Source: Pseudonocardia kunmingensis
Lineage (GTDB): Bacteria; Actinomycetota; Actinomycetes; Mycobacteriales; Pseudonocardiaceae
Reading direction: 5' to 3'
DNA: 64,000 nucleotides
NCBI RefSeq assembly: GCF_006716445.1
Contig: NZ_VFPA01000001.1
Coordinates: 1,240,001-1,304,000, forward strand
Numbering within the stretch: the first letter of the stretch is position 1; each line of letters starts with the position of its first letter. A program made the translations under genes and the position numbers. Below the pieces are notes generated by a model. That model was not told the origin of the DNA. It saw nothing but the letters and a program-made list of their open reading frames with translations, and made no database searches. Of the stretch, positions 41,629 to 50,107 are shown one piece after another.

Positions 41629-43035
41629 TCAGCCTCGGACAGCCGTGTCGTCCGGCGCCACCAGGACGGGCTTCTCCGGGGTGACGATGTGGTCGAGCTC
41701 GCGGCCCCGCGTCTCCGGCGCCGCGACCGCCATGAAGATCACGGCGCCGAGCACGACCACACCCATGAGCGCGAACGTCAACGGCAGGCCGAGCACCGGC
41801 CACAGGAGGCTGCCGAAGATCAGCGGGACGAAGCCGGTGACCGCGCGGCTCGACGACGACGCCCAGCCGAAGCCGCTGGCCCGCAGCTCCGTCGGGTAGA
41901 GCTCGGAGACGTAGGCGTACATCACCGGGATCACCACCAGCGAGAAGAACCCGAAGACCGCGATCATCACGATGGCCGCGGTGGGCGAGCCGAGGACGAG
42001 CGAGAACACCAGCAGTGACGCGGCCGACAGGAGCGCGGCGACCCCGATGACCCACTTGCGGCCGACCACCTCGACCAGCAGCACCGCCGTGACCACGCCG
42101 AGGATACCGACCGCGTTCATCACGGTCGTGCTGCCGAACGCGGCCACCTCACCCATGCCCTGCGCCCGCAGGATCGACGGCATCCAGGCCAGCGCGGCGT
42201 AGTACACGACCATCACGGAGATGAACAGCGACCAGGCGACGCCGGTGACCTTCGGGTTGAACGCCCACACCATCCGCAGCTGCTCCAGCCCCGCGGCGAG
42301 CCCCCGCTTGCGGGACGCGGCAGCGGCCGGGACCACGACGGGGATCTCGTAGGGCTCGGGCGTGGCACCCGTGCGCATCACCATGTCGTCGATGACGGCC
42401 CGGGCCTCGGGCTCCCGGCCCATCCGGGCGAGGTAGAGCGGCGACTCCGGCACGCCGCGCCGCACCCAGAACAGCAGTAGGGCGGGCAGCACCATCAGCG
42501 CGAGCATCCAGCGCCAGTTGCCGCTGACCGGGACGAGCAGGGTGGCGCTCAGTCCGGCGAACGTCGTGCCGATCGGCCACCAGCCGTCCATCGCCGCGAG
42601 CACCCGGCCGCGTTGCTTGCGCGGGGAGAACTCGCTGACGATCGCGTAGTCCACCGGGATGCAGCCACCGAGGCCGACGCCCGCGAGGAAGCGCAGCACG
42701 AGGAAGATCTCCCAGCTCGGCGACAGCGCGCCCAGCACGGAGAACAACGCGAAGATCATCAGCGTCAGGCTGAAGGCCTTCTTGCGGCCCACCCGGTCGG
42801 CGATGGTGCCCCAGGCGACCGCCCCGACGGCCATGCCGACGAGGTTGGCGGTCGCGACGAGCCCACGTTCACCGGTGGAGAGGTCGAACTCGGTGCCGAG
42901 CAGCGGCGTCAGGAAGCCGTTGAGGGCGACGTCCCAGGCGTCGAACATGTAGCCGAGCCCGCCGATGATGAAGATCTTGCCTTGGACGCCCCACTTCCAC
43001 GGGAGGTCCTGGACGACCTGGTCGCCGGTACGCAT
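41629..43035 (-). CDS. nicT: MFS transporter, aromatic-acid:H+ symporter type (probable nicotinate importer)
   Basis: 468 aa, ATG 43035 behind AAGGAG. Twelve hydrophobic segments; the MFS loop motif between TM2 and TM3 reads GTIADRVGRKKAF, and the sugar/aromatic-acid motif PESPLYLARMGR follows TM6. C-terminal APETRGRELDHI. The AAHS group includes uptake systems for benzoate, protocatechuate and nicotinate. Position inside the nic operon makes nicotinate or a hydroxylated form the likely substrate (inferred). Confidence 0.85.
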   Translation of the reverse strand: MRTGDQVVQDLPWKWGVQGKIFIIGGLGYMFDAWDVALNGFLTPLLGTEFDLSTGERGLVATANLVGMAVGAVAWGTIADRVGRKKAFSLTLMIFALFSVLGALSPSWEIFLVLRFLAGVGLGGCIPVDYAIVSEFSPRKQRGRVLAAMDGWWPIGTTFAGLSATLLVPVSGNWRWMLALMVLPALLLFWVRRGVPESPLYLARMGREPEARAVIDDMVMRTGATPEPYEIPVVVPAAAASRKRGLAAGLEQLRMVWAFNPKVTGVAWSLFISVMVVYYAALAWMPSILRAQGMGEVAAFGSTTVMNAVGILGVVTAVLLVEVVGRKWVIGVAALLSAASLLVFSLVLGSPTAAIVMIAVFGFFSLVVIPVMYAYVSELYPTELRASGFGWASSSSRAVTGFVPLIFGSLLWPVLGLPLTFALMGVVVLGAVIFMAVAAPETRGRELDHIVTPEKPVLVAPDDTAVRG

Positions 43036-43060
43036 ACGGTGCTCCTTCGCGGAGGGGGGA

Positions 43061-44329
43061 TCAGCGCACGAACGGGTAGGAGAAGGACTCGAGGTCGGCG
43101 TCGTCGCGCGGGGTGCCGCGCCACAGCCAGTCGTAGGACACGTCGGACTCACCGCTGAACTCCCGCAACAGCCGGTCGCGTTCCCGCTGCTCGGGGCCGT
43201 CGGGCAGGTGGTAGAAGCGCATGTTCTCCAAGGACGCGTCCTGGACCATGCCGGCGTGGGTGGCGCGGCGCGCCACGTACCGGGTGAGCGCGCCCGCGAT
43301 GCCGTCCCGGGTCACCGCGCCCAGCTCCTCGGCGAGGACGGCCGCGTCCTCCATCGCCTGGGACGCGCCCTGGGCCTGGTAGGGCAGCATCGCGTGGCAG
43401 GCGTCGCCGAGCAGCGCGACGTGCCCGTCCACCCACACCGGGTCGCGGTGGCGGCGGAACATCGCCCACTTCGACGCGTCGCCTTCGGCCTTGGACAGCA
43501 TCGACGCGACGCGGTCGTCCCAGCCGCGGAACGCGTCGACCATCTCGTCGGCGGTCGCCGGTCCGGTCCAGGTCTGCTCGACGTCGAGGGTGTTCGGGAC
43601 GATCGCGACGACGTTGAGGTACTCCCCGCCGCGGATCAGGTAGTGCACGAGGTGCCGGTCCGGGCCGTACCAGATCGTGGAGTGGAACCGGTCGAGCAGG
43701 AAGCGGGTCGCGGGGTCGGCCGCGATCTTGTCGCCGGGGATGAGGGCCCGGTAGGCCATCTCGCCGGAGAAGACGAGTGTGTCGGGCAGTCCCATCGCGT
43801 CGCGGACCGCCGAGCGGATCCCGTCGGCGCCGACCAGCACGTCGCCGCCGAAGCGCCGGCCGTCGGTGGTGATCACGACCGGTCGGGCGGGATCGGCGAC
43901 GTCGATGTCGATGACCTGCGCCCCGGTGTGCACCTCGACCACCGGGCCGGGGCCGTCGGGGTCGAGGCAGGCGTCGAGCAGCACCTTGTGCAGGTCGGCC
44001 CGGTGGTAGTGCCAGTACGGGGCGTCGAACTCCCGCTTGACGCGGTCGCCGAGCGGGAGGGTGGCGATGATGCTGCCGTCCTCCCAGCGTCGGCGCACCT
44101 GGTCCTGCGGCTCGGTGTGGATGGCCTCGAGCCTGCGGCGCAGGCCGAGCCCGAGCAGGACCCGGCTGGCGTTGGGCGCGGTCTGGATCCCCGCTCCCAC
44201 CTCGCCGAGCTGGGGGGCCTGTTCCAGCACGGTGGTGCGCAGCCCTCGCCGGCGCAGCGCGAGCGCGGTGGTGAGGCCACCGAGACCGCCGCCGGCGATG
44301 GTGACCGCAAAGGACTGGCTGGCCGGCAC
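43061..44329 (-). CDS. nicC: 6-hydroxynicotinate 3-monooxygenase
   Basis: 422 aa from GTG 44329 behind GGGAGGAA. Class A flavoprotein monooxygenase: FAD motif IAGGGLGGLTTALALRRRG, VGADGIRSAVRD (the DG motif) and LLGDACHAMLPYQAQGASQAMEDA. It would decarboxylate and hydroxylate 6-hydroxynicotinate to 2,5-dihydroxypyridine with NADH and O2. Salicylate hydroxylase-like relatives look similar, so the cluster decides. First gene of the minus-strand nic operon; candidate operators at 44363 and 44444 precede it. Confidence 0.88.
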   Translation of the reverse strand: MPASQSFAVTIAGGGLGGLTTALALRRRGLRTTVLEQAPQLGEVGAGIQTAPNASRVLLGLGLRRRLEAIHTEPQDQVRRRWEDGSIIATLPLGDRVKREFDAPYWHYHRADLHKVLLDACLDPDGPGPVVEVHTGAQVIDIDVADPARPVVITTDGRRFGGDVLVGADGIRSAVRDAMGLPDTLVFSGEMAYRALIPGDKIAADPATRFLLDRFHSTIWYGPDRHLVHYLIRGGEYLNVVAIVPNTLDVEQTWTGPATADEMVDAFRGWDDRVASMLSKAEGDASKWAMFRRHRDPVWVDGHVALLGDACHAMLPYQAQGASQAMEDAAVLAEELGAVTRDGIAGALTRYVARRATHAGMVQDASLENMRFYHLPDGPEQRERDRLLREFSGESDVSYDWLWRGTPRDDADLESFSYPFVR

Positions 44330-44362
44330 TGTTCCTCCCAGGGCGTCGTCGAGCGGGATCAG

Positions 44363-44379
44363 CTGTCCACTGTGGACAG
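44363..44379. promoter_or_regulatory. Perfect 17-bp palindrome in the nicC leader
   Basis: CTGTCCAC-T-GTGGACAG, 34 bp before the nicC start. It could be a second operator or an mRNA hairpin. GTCCAC/GTGGAC resembles the core of the actinobacterial DnaA box, but the outer bases differ and no cluster of boxes is present. Confidence 0.55.
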
Positions 44380-44443
44380 AAGGCATCGGGCGGTACGCCG
44401 CGATCCCCGCTCGTCGCGGGCACCGGTCGCGGCGCCCGGCGGA

Positions 44444-44465
44444 GATAATCCGAACACTGACGATC
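44444..44465 (-). promoter_or_regulatory. Candidate NicR operator upstream of nicC
   Basis: Read toward nicC: GATCGTC-AGTGTTCG-GATTATC, a dyad of GATnGTC-type arms with an 8-bp centre. It matches the site upstream of nicX (45116-45137) at all but one of 22 positions, and similarity extends over GG before and TCC after. Located about 115 bp before the nicC GTG. Confidence 0.75.
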
Positions 44466-44525
44466 CCGGAGCGCAAGGGGTTCCGCAAGCTGTAACGCGT
44501 CAGAAACCCGCCGGACCCGCGCCGA

Positions 44526-45029
44526 TCAGTCGTCGACGAGGCTCTCCCAGTGCTCCGTGAGCACCGTCAACCTGCGCAGCAGCGCCTCCTGCTCCGCGCC
44601 GTCGTAGCCCTGCATGAGCAGCCGGTCGAGGTCGCGGGCGCGCCGATCGGTCTCCCGCAGCGTCGTCTCACCCTCGGCCGTCAGGCGCAGCAGCCGCTTG
44701 CGGCCGTCCTCCGCGGGCCGCTCCCGGACGATCAGCCCGCGGTCCTCCAGTCGACGCACGATGCTCGCCATCGTCGAGCGGTCGAGCGCCACCGACGAGG
44801 CGAGCGACCCCTGCTCGGCACCCGGGAAGGCGTCGACGGCGGTGAGCACCGCGAACTGCGGACCGGTCAGCACCGGATCGACCAGGCGGACCCAGGCGGC
44901 GGTGTAGGCCTGGTGGAGCCTGCGCGCGACGTAGCCGGGGGCGGCGAGCAGCGCGGACGGCGCGGGCAGGCCCTTCGAGGGGTCGATCCCTGCACGTCCC
45001 GCCGGTCCCCCACTCGCCACGGCACCCAT
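44526..45029 (-). CDS. nicR: MarR-family regulator of the nicotinate cluster
   Basis: 167 aa, ATG 45029. Winged helix with LTGPQFAVLTAVDAFPGAEQGSLASSVALDRSTMASIVRRLEDRG in pattern and wing RERPAEDGRKRLLRLTAEG. Flanked by nicC on one side and nicX on the other; the same dyad occurs before both, consistent with one repressor controlling both operons and its own gene. In P. putida NicR is a MarR repressor relieved by 6-hydroxynicotinate; that effector is assumed here. Confidence 0.85.
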   Translation of the reverse strand: MGAVASGGPAGRAGIDPSKGLPAPSALLAAPGYVARRLHQAYTAAWVRLVDPVLTGPQFAVLTAVDAFPGAEQGSLASSVALDRSTMASIVRRLEDRGLIVRERPAEDGRKRLLRLTAEGETTLRETDRRARDLDRLLMQGYDGAEQEALLRRLTVLTEHWESLVDD

Positions 45030-45115
45030 CTCACCACGCCGGGGCGTCACCAGCGGCGTCCGGTGCGTCACGCGCCGGAAACACGCTCCCCCTTGACCGG
45101 AGCGGACGAACGAGG

Positions 45116-45137
45116 GATCGTCAGTGTTCGGACTATC
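45116..45137 (+). promoter_or_regulatory. Candidate NicR operator upstream of nicX and nicR
   Basis: GATCGTC-AGTGTTCG-GACTATC; arms GATCGTC and (inverse) GATAGTC differ at one base. It lies 28 bp before the nicX GTG and 87 bp before the divergent nicR ATG, so binding could control both. A TTGACC 24 bp before the site could be the nicX -35. Confidence 0.75.
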
Positions 45138-45164
45138 TCCCCCGGACTCCCTGGAGGGACCCCT

Positions 45165-46211
45165 GTGGACCAGAACCTGTTCAACGAGATCTGCCTGCAG
45201 CAGCTGACGCTCTCGGGCGTGCACGAGGGCGAGACCGTCGCGGTGCTGACCCGCGGCGGTGACCGCGGCGAGTACGCCGACGCGTTCCTGTGGGCGGTGC
45301 AGAAGCTGGGCGCGCAGGGCTTCCACCTGCGCCTGCCCGCACCCGCGAGCGCCTCGGGCGCGTGGGCGGTCGGCGACTCCGGCCTGGCCGACAACCGCCT
45401 CGCGGTGGAGGCGCTCAAGTCCGTGGACATGGTGGTGGACTGCACCTTCCTGCTGTTCAGCCCCGAGCAGTTCGAGATCCAGGCCGCCGGCACCCGCATC
45501 CTCACCGCGGTCGAACCCGCCCCGCTGCTGGCCCGCCTGATGCCCACCCGCGAGCTGCGCGAGCGGGTCGAGATCGGCGCCGAGCTGCTGGCCAAGGCCC
45601 AGACCATGCGGATCACCAGCCCGCACGGCACCGACGTCACCTACCGGCTCGGGGTCTACCCGACCATGTCCGAGTACGGCTACACCGACCAGCCCGGGCG
45701 CTGGGACCACTGGCCCGCCGCGTTCGTGTTCACCGGCGGCGCCGACGACGGCGTCGACGGCAAGATCGTCCTCGCCCCCGGCGACGTGCTGCTGCCGTTC
45801 AACACCTACGTCCAGACCCCGGTCGAGATCACCATCGAGGCCGGGTTCATCCGCGACATCCGCGGCGGCGCCGGCTCCTCCGGCCTGGACGCCGACCTGC
45901 TCTCCTCCTACATCCGCAGCTTCGACGACCCCCGCGGCTACGGCATGTCCCACGTCGGCTGGGGCCTCGACGAGCGCGCTCACTGGCACGGGCTGACCCA
46001 GTTCGGCGGCGGCATGGGCATGGAGCTGCGCAGCTTCTACGGCAACGTGATGTTCTCCATCGGCCCGAACAACGAGCTCGGCGGCCCCAACGACACCGCC
46101 TGCCACTTCGACATCCCGATGCGCGGCAACTCCCTCTACCTCGACGACGAGCTCATCGTCGACAACGGCGAGCTGACCGTCCCCGAGATGCGCCCGGCGG
46201 CCCGGCGATGA
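45165..46211 (+). CDS. nicX: 2,5-dihydroxypyridine 5,6-dioxygenase
   Basis: 348 aa, GTG behind GGAGGG. NicX belongs to an M29 aminopeptidase-like fold, with an Fe(II) site; the ligand set H...HxD is seen as His263 (SHVGWG), His314 and Asp316 (CHFD), at nearly the same positions as in the 350-aa P. putida enzyme. GWGLDERAHW and YGYTDQPGRWDHWP are also family-like. Opens 2,5-dihydroxypyridine to N-formylmaleamate with O2. Head of the plus-strand nicX-nicE operon. Confidence 0.9.
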   Translation: MDQNLFNEICLQQLTLSGVHEGETVAVLTRGGDRGEYADAFLWAVQKLGAQGFHLRLPAPASASGAWAVGDSGLADNRLAVEALKSVDMVVDCTFLLFSPEQFEIQAAGTRILTAVEPAPLLARLMPTRELRERVEIGAELLAKAQTMRITSPHGTDVTYRLGVYPTMSEYGYTDQPGRWDHWPAAFVFTGGADDGVDGKIVLAPGDVLLPFNTYVQTPVEITIEAGFIRDIRGGAGSSGLDADLLSSYIRSFDDPRGYGMSHVGWGLDERAHWHGLTQFGGGMGMELRSFYGNVMFSIGPNNELGGPNDTACHFDIPMRGNSLYLDDELIVDNGELTVPEMRPAARR

Positions 46212-46963
46212 CCGACCACCACATCGGGATGATCGTCCCGTCGTCGAACCTGACGATGGAGACCGAACTGCCCCGCATGCTGCACGCCCGCGAGCAGACC
46301 CACCCGGGCGACCGGTTCGTGTTCCACTCCGCCCGCGCCCGGATGCAGCACGTCACCCCCGAACAGCTGCGGGCGATGAACGCCCAGGCCGAACGGGCCG
46401 CGACCGAGCTGGCCGACGCCCGCCCCGACGTCGTGGCCACCGCCTGCCTCGTGGCGATCATGGCCCAGGGACCGGGCTACCACTGCACCGCCGAGGACAC
46501 CATCACCGCCGCCCTGCGCGCCGAGGGCGCCCAGGCCCCGGTCGTGTCCTCCGCGGGGGCGCTGCTCTCGGGCATCGCCGCGCTCGGGGCCCGGAAGGTC
46601 TCGATCATCACCCCGTACCTGAAGCCGCTCACCCAGCTGGTGGTCGACTACCTCGAGGACGCGGGCGTCGAGGTCGTCGACGCCCTGTCCCTGGAGGTGC
46701 CCGACAACCTCGCCGTCGCCCGCCTCGACCCCGCCGACCTGCGCCGGCACTGGCGCAAGCTCGACCTCACCGGCGCGGACGCGCTCGTGCTGTCCGCGTG
46801 CGTGCAGATGCCCTCGCTGGACGCGATCCAGGCGGTGGAGGACGAGGCCGGCATCCCGGTCCTGTCCGCGGCGACGGCCACCACGCACCGGATCCTCACC
46901 GAACTCGGGCTGGAACCGCACGTCCCGGGAGCAGGCCGGCTGCTCGCGGCCCGGCAGGGGTAA
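46208..46963 (+). CDS. nicE: Maleate cis-trans isomerase
   Basis: 251 aa, ATG overlapping the nicX stop. Asp/Glu racemase fold: MIVPSSNLTMETELPRML, catalytic Cys80 (VVATACLVAIM) and Cys198 (LVLSACVQMPSLDAI). Isomerises maleate to fumarate, which enters the TCA cycle, completing the pathway. The N-terminal PSSNxTMExE pattern separates it from Asp racemase. Followed by the repeat-bearing gene-free region. Confidence 0.92.
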   Translation: MTDHHIGMIVPSSNLTMETELPRMLHAREQTHPGDRFVFHSARARMQHVTPEQLRAMNAQAERAATELADARPDVVATACLVAIMAQGPGYHCTAEDTITAALRAEGAQAPVVSSAGALLSGIAALGARKVSIITPYLKPLTQLVVDYLEDAGVEVVDALSLEVPDNLAVARLDPADLRRHWRKLDLTGADALVLSACVQMPSLDAIQAVEDEAGIPVLSAATATTHRILTELGLEPHVPGAGRLLAARQG

Positions 46964-47283
46964 CGCCTCGACGCCACCGGGGCCGGGAGCGCCGACGCCC
47001 GGCACGTGATCGGCCCGAGACGCACACCAGCGCTGCCTCGACGACCCTGGGGTGCGGCTCGGCCCGATCACCGGGCGTTGATCGCGGCGAACCGCACACC
47101 ACGGTGGCGCGCCCCGCGCTGGCGTACGGCTCGCGACGATCTCGGGTCGCACGGAGACGCCGCCGTCCACAACCGGTGTCGCGTGGAGCAGGAGGTCGAG
47201 CCGCTCCTCCTCCAACAGCACGGTCGCCACGCTGCCAGCTCGTCGAGCGGCTCGTCTCCCGGACTGAACACACCTTGATGAGC
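46964..47283. repeat. Gene-free region with four alternating inverted units
   Basis: 320 bp between convergent nicE and rseP. Units at 47007-47029 (TGATCGGCCCGAGACGCACACC...), 47049-47070 (inverted, ending CGGCCCGATCA), 47078-47101 (TTGATCGCGGCGAACCGCAC...) and 47120-47141 (inverted) share a GATCG...CGA.CCGCAC.CC pattern in alternating orientation. They can fold as two hairpins and mark the second boundary of the nic insertion. The remainder (47150-47283) shows no gene or clear signal. Confidence 0.65.
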
Positions 47284-48594
47284 TCAGAACGGTGTCGCGA
47301 TCGGGTTGATCAGGTCCGCGACCAGCAGGATCGCACTCCACCCGATGAACGCTAGCGCCACCACGTACGCGACCGGCAGCAGTTTGGCCGCGTCCACCGG
47401 CCCGGGATCGGGCTTGCCGCGCAGTCGGGCGATCCGCTTCTTCACGGCCTCCCACAGGGCCGGGAAGATCTGACCGCCGTCCAGCGGCGGGAGCGGCAGC
47501 AGGTTGAACAGGAACAGCGAGATGTTCACCAGTGCCAGGAGGTTGATCAGGAACAGGATCTCCTGCGTCGCGGTGAAGCCCGCCGACAGGTACTCCCCGC
47601 CGATCCGCGACACCCCCACGATGCCGACCGGCCCGTCCTGGTCGCGTTCCGCGCCGAGGAAGGCCGAACCGAACAGGTTCGGCAGCCGCTCGGGCAGGTT
47701 GATGATCGCCTGCCCGGTACGGACCACGACGTCGCCGACCTGCGCGACCACGACTCCCGGCCCCTGCGGCACGAAGATCGGCACCGGCGTGACCCCGAGG
47801 AAGCTCGCCTCGACAATGCGGCTCGGTTCGTCGAGATCACGGGCCTCGGTACGGATCAAGGTCGGGGTGAGGTCGAGCCGCTGGCCGTCACGTTCCACCG
47901 TGATCGTGACCGTGCCGGACGCCGCCCGGATGGCTTCCTGCAGGCCGCGCCAGTCGTTCTCGACCACCGGCGCACCGTTGAACGCGACGATCTCGTCACC
48001 GGGCTGGATGCCTGCCGCGGCGGCCGGCGTCGGGGGCGCGTCCGCGGGGCACTCGTTGGTCGCCGGGGCCGATGCCGGCAATACGCACTGGCTGACCTGC
48101 GAGATCGTCGTGGTGTTCTGCGTACCGTCCGCGCCGCCGGCCACCCCGATCCCCATGATCGCGATCGCGAACAGCACGACCGCCAGGATCAGGTTCTGGA
48201 ACGGCCCCGCCGCCATCACGACGATCCGCTTCCACGGCGCCCGGGTGTAGAACTGCCGGTCGGCGTCCTGCGGCAGGACGTCCTGGGCCGACTGCTGCCG
48301 GGCGTCGTCGATCAGCCCCTGGAACGGGCCGGTGCGGCGGCTGCGGCCCAGGGTCTCGCCCTTGGCCGGCGGCAACATGCCGATCATGCGGATGTAGCCG
48401 CCGAGCGGGATGGCCTTGACGCCGAACTCGGTCTCGCCGACCTTGCGCGACCAGACCGTCTTGCCGAAGCCGACGAAGAACTCCGGGACCTTGATCCCGA
48501 ACTTCTTGGCCGCGAGGTAGTGGCCGAGCTCGTGCCAGGCCACGGAAACCATGATCCCGACGAAGAGCAGCAGGATGCCGAGTACGAACATCAT
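47284..48594 (-). CDS. rseP: Site-2 membrane metalloprotease (RseP/Rip1)
   Basis: 436 aa, ATG 48594 (ATG 48591 also possible). Zinc site HELGH in the first helix ([18 protein letters not shown]), [22 protein letters not shown], a PDZ domain (about 200-290: [17 protein letters not shown]), and [14 protein letters not shown] with the third ligand Asp. Cleaves transmembrane anti-sigma factors within the membrane. Coupled to dxr by overlap; the usual downstream neighbour ispG is displaced by the nic cluster. Confidence 0.94.
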   Translation of the reverse strand: MMFVLGILLLFVGIMVSVAWHELGHYLAAKKFGIKVPEFFVGFGKTVWSRKVGETEFGVKAIPLGGYIRMIGMLPPAKGETLGRSRRTGPFQGLIDDARQQSAQDVLPQDADRQFYTRAPWKRIVVMAAGPFQNLILAVVLFAIAIMGIGVAGGADGTQNTTTISQVSQCVLPASAPATNECPADAPPTPAAAAGIQPGDEIVAFNGAPVVENDWRGLQEAIRAASGTVTITVERDGQRLDLTPTLIRTEARDLDEPSRIVEASFLGVTPVPIFVPQGPGVVVAQVGDVVVRTGQAIINLPERLPNLFGSAFLGAERDQDGPVGIVGVSRIGGEYLSAGFTATQEILFLINLLALVNISLFLFNLLPLPPLDGGQIFPALWEAVKKRIARLRGKPDPGPVDAAKLLPVAYVVALAFIGWSAILLVADLINPIATPF

Positions 48595-49763
48595 GAGAGG
48601 GACGCCCTCCTCGACGCCGCGAGCTCGCCTGCCCGCGCCCTCGCCCATTCCTCGGCAGCCAGCACGTCGGCAACGGTAGCGGGGTCGCCCGTCCAGCCGT
48701 CGGCGGCGTCGAGCACCCGCTCCAGCAGGTCGCAGATGCCGAGGAACGGCAGGTCGCCTGCCACGAACGCGGCCACCGCCTCCTCGTTGGCCGCGTTGAA
48801 CACCGCCGGCACGCAGCCGCCCGCGGCACCGGCCGCCCGCGCCAGGCGCACGCCGGGCAGGGCGTCGTCGTCGAGCGGCTCGAACGTCCACGCCTGGCTG
48901 GTGTCCCAGCGGCACGGACGGGCGACGCCGGGCAGCCGGTCGGGCCAGGCCAGGCCCAGCGCGATCGGCAGCTTCATGTCCGGCGGGCTGGCCTGCGCCA
49001 GCGTGGAGCCGTCGACGAAGGTGACCATCGAGTGCACGATCGACTGCGGGTGCACCGCCACGTCGATCTTCTCGTACGGCACGCCGAACAGCAGGTGGGC
49101 CTCGATGAGCTCGAGGCCCTTGTTCACCAGGGTCGCCGAGTTGATCGTGACGACCGGGCCCATGTCCCACGTCGGGTGGGCGAGGGCCTCGGCCACGGTG
49201 ACACCGGCCAGCTCCGCGCGCTCCCGCCCGCGGAACGGCCCGCCGGACGCGGTGAGCACCAGCCGGTCCACCTCCTCGGCCCGGCCGCCGCGCAGGCACT
49301 GGGCCAGGGCGGAGTGCTCGGAGTCGACCGGCACGACCTGCCCGGGCGCCGCCGCGCCCGTGACGAGCGCGCCACCGGCCACCAGGGACTCCTTGTTGGC
49401 CAGCGCGAGGGTGGCGCCGGACGCGAGCGCGGCGAGCGTCGGGCCGAGCCCGACCGAGCCGGTGATCGCGTTGAGCACCGTGTGGACGTCGGCGGTGGCG
49501 GTGAGCTCGGTGGCGGCGTCCGGGCCGGCCAGCACCTCGACGCCGGGCAGGCGCTCGCGAAGCTCGGCGGCGACCTCGGCGCTCGCGACGGCGACCCGCG
49601 GCACGCGGTGCTCGCCGACCTGCCGGACCAGCAGGTCGGTGTCGCGGCCGCCGGCCGCCAGGCCTGCGACCGTGAAGCGGTCCGGGTGGGCGGCGACGAC
49701 GTCGAGGGCCTGGGTCCCCACCGAGCCGGTGGAGCCCAGGACGAGGACGGAACGTGTGCTCAT
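48591..49763 (-). CDS. dxr: 1-deoxy-D-xylulose 5-phosphate reductoisomerase
   Basis: 390 aa. Second step of the MEP pathway, making MEP from DXP with NADPH. N-terminal [16 protein letters not shown] binds [27 protein letters not shown] (metal-binding Asp/Glu), [36 protein letters not shown] and [10 protein letters not shown] are family marks. Same pathway as ispG, from which it is now 11 kb away. Confidence 0.96.
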   Translation of the reverse strand: MSTRSVLVLGSTGSVGTQALDVVAAHPDRFTVAGLAAGGRDTDLLVRQVGEHRVPRVAVASAEVAAELRERLPGVEVLAGPDAATELTATADVHTVLNAITGSVGLGPTLAALASGATLALANKESLVAGGALVTGAAAPGQVVPVDSEHSALAQCLRGGRAEEVDRLVLTASGGPFRGRERAELAGVTVAEALAHPTWDMGPVVTINSATLVNKGLELIEAHLLFGVPYEKIDVAVHPQSIVHSMVTFVDGSTLAQASPPDMKLPIALGLAWPDRLPGVARPCRWDTSQAWTFEPLDDDALPGVRLARAAGAAGGCVPAVFNAANEEAVAAFVAGDLPFLGICDLLERVLDAADGWTGDPATVADVLAAEEWARARAGELAASRRASLS

Positions 49764-49833
49764 CGCCGTCCATCATCCTCGTCGCCGCGTTGTGCGAGGA
49801 TGAGGCCCACATCCGGTCGATCAGGAGGATTCG

Positions 49834-50100
49834 GTGGCGAGGAACACCCGAGAGCTGGCGCAGCGTCCCGCTGTCGATCCGCGCGACGAGCCGTCGGCGG
49901 AGTGGGGCTGGCACGGCAGCTTCCCCCGCGGTTCGGTGATCGCCGGGTGGGTCGTCGTCGTGATCCTGCTGCTGTTCAACTTCACGAACAACAACCTCGT
50001 CAACAACACCGCGAACGTCTGGCTCACCGGGCTCGCGATCCTGATGGCGATCGGGCTGGTCATGCACTCGGCCCGCAAGCGCACCGCCTGGCGGCGCTGA
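49834..50100 (+). CDS. DUF2631 small membrane protein
   Basis: 88 aa, GTG behind AGGAGGATTC, divergent from dxr (70 bp gap holding both promoters). N-terminal soluble part with EPSAEWGWHGSFPRGSVIAGW, then two hydrophobic helices (about 38-50 and 62-78). The pattern is the actinobacterial DUF2631 family; function unknown. Followed 7 bp later by the LigD-type polymerase gene. Confidence 0.85.
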   Translation: MARNTRELAQRPAVDPRDEPSAEWGWHGSFPRGSVIAGWVVVVILLLFNFTNNNLVNNTANVWLTGLAILMAIGLVMHSARKRTAWRR

Positions 50101-50107
50101 GTCCGCC

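Noticed and set aside
44363..44379. DnaA-box pair or replication origin
   Set aside because: Only one palindrome, outer bases differ from TTGTCCACA, and there is no AT-rich region, dnaA or box cluster.
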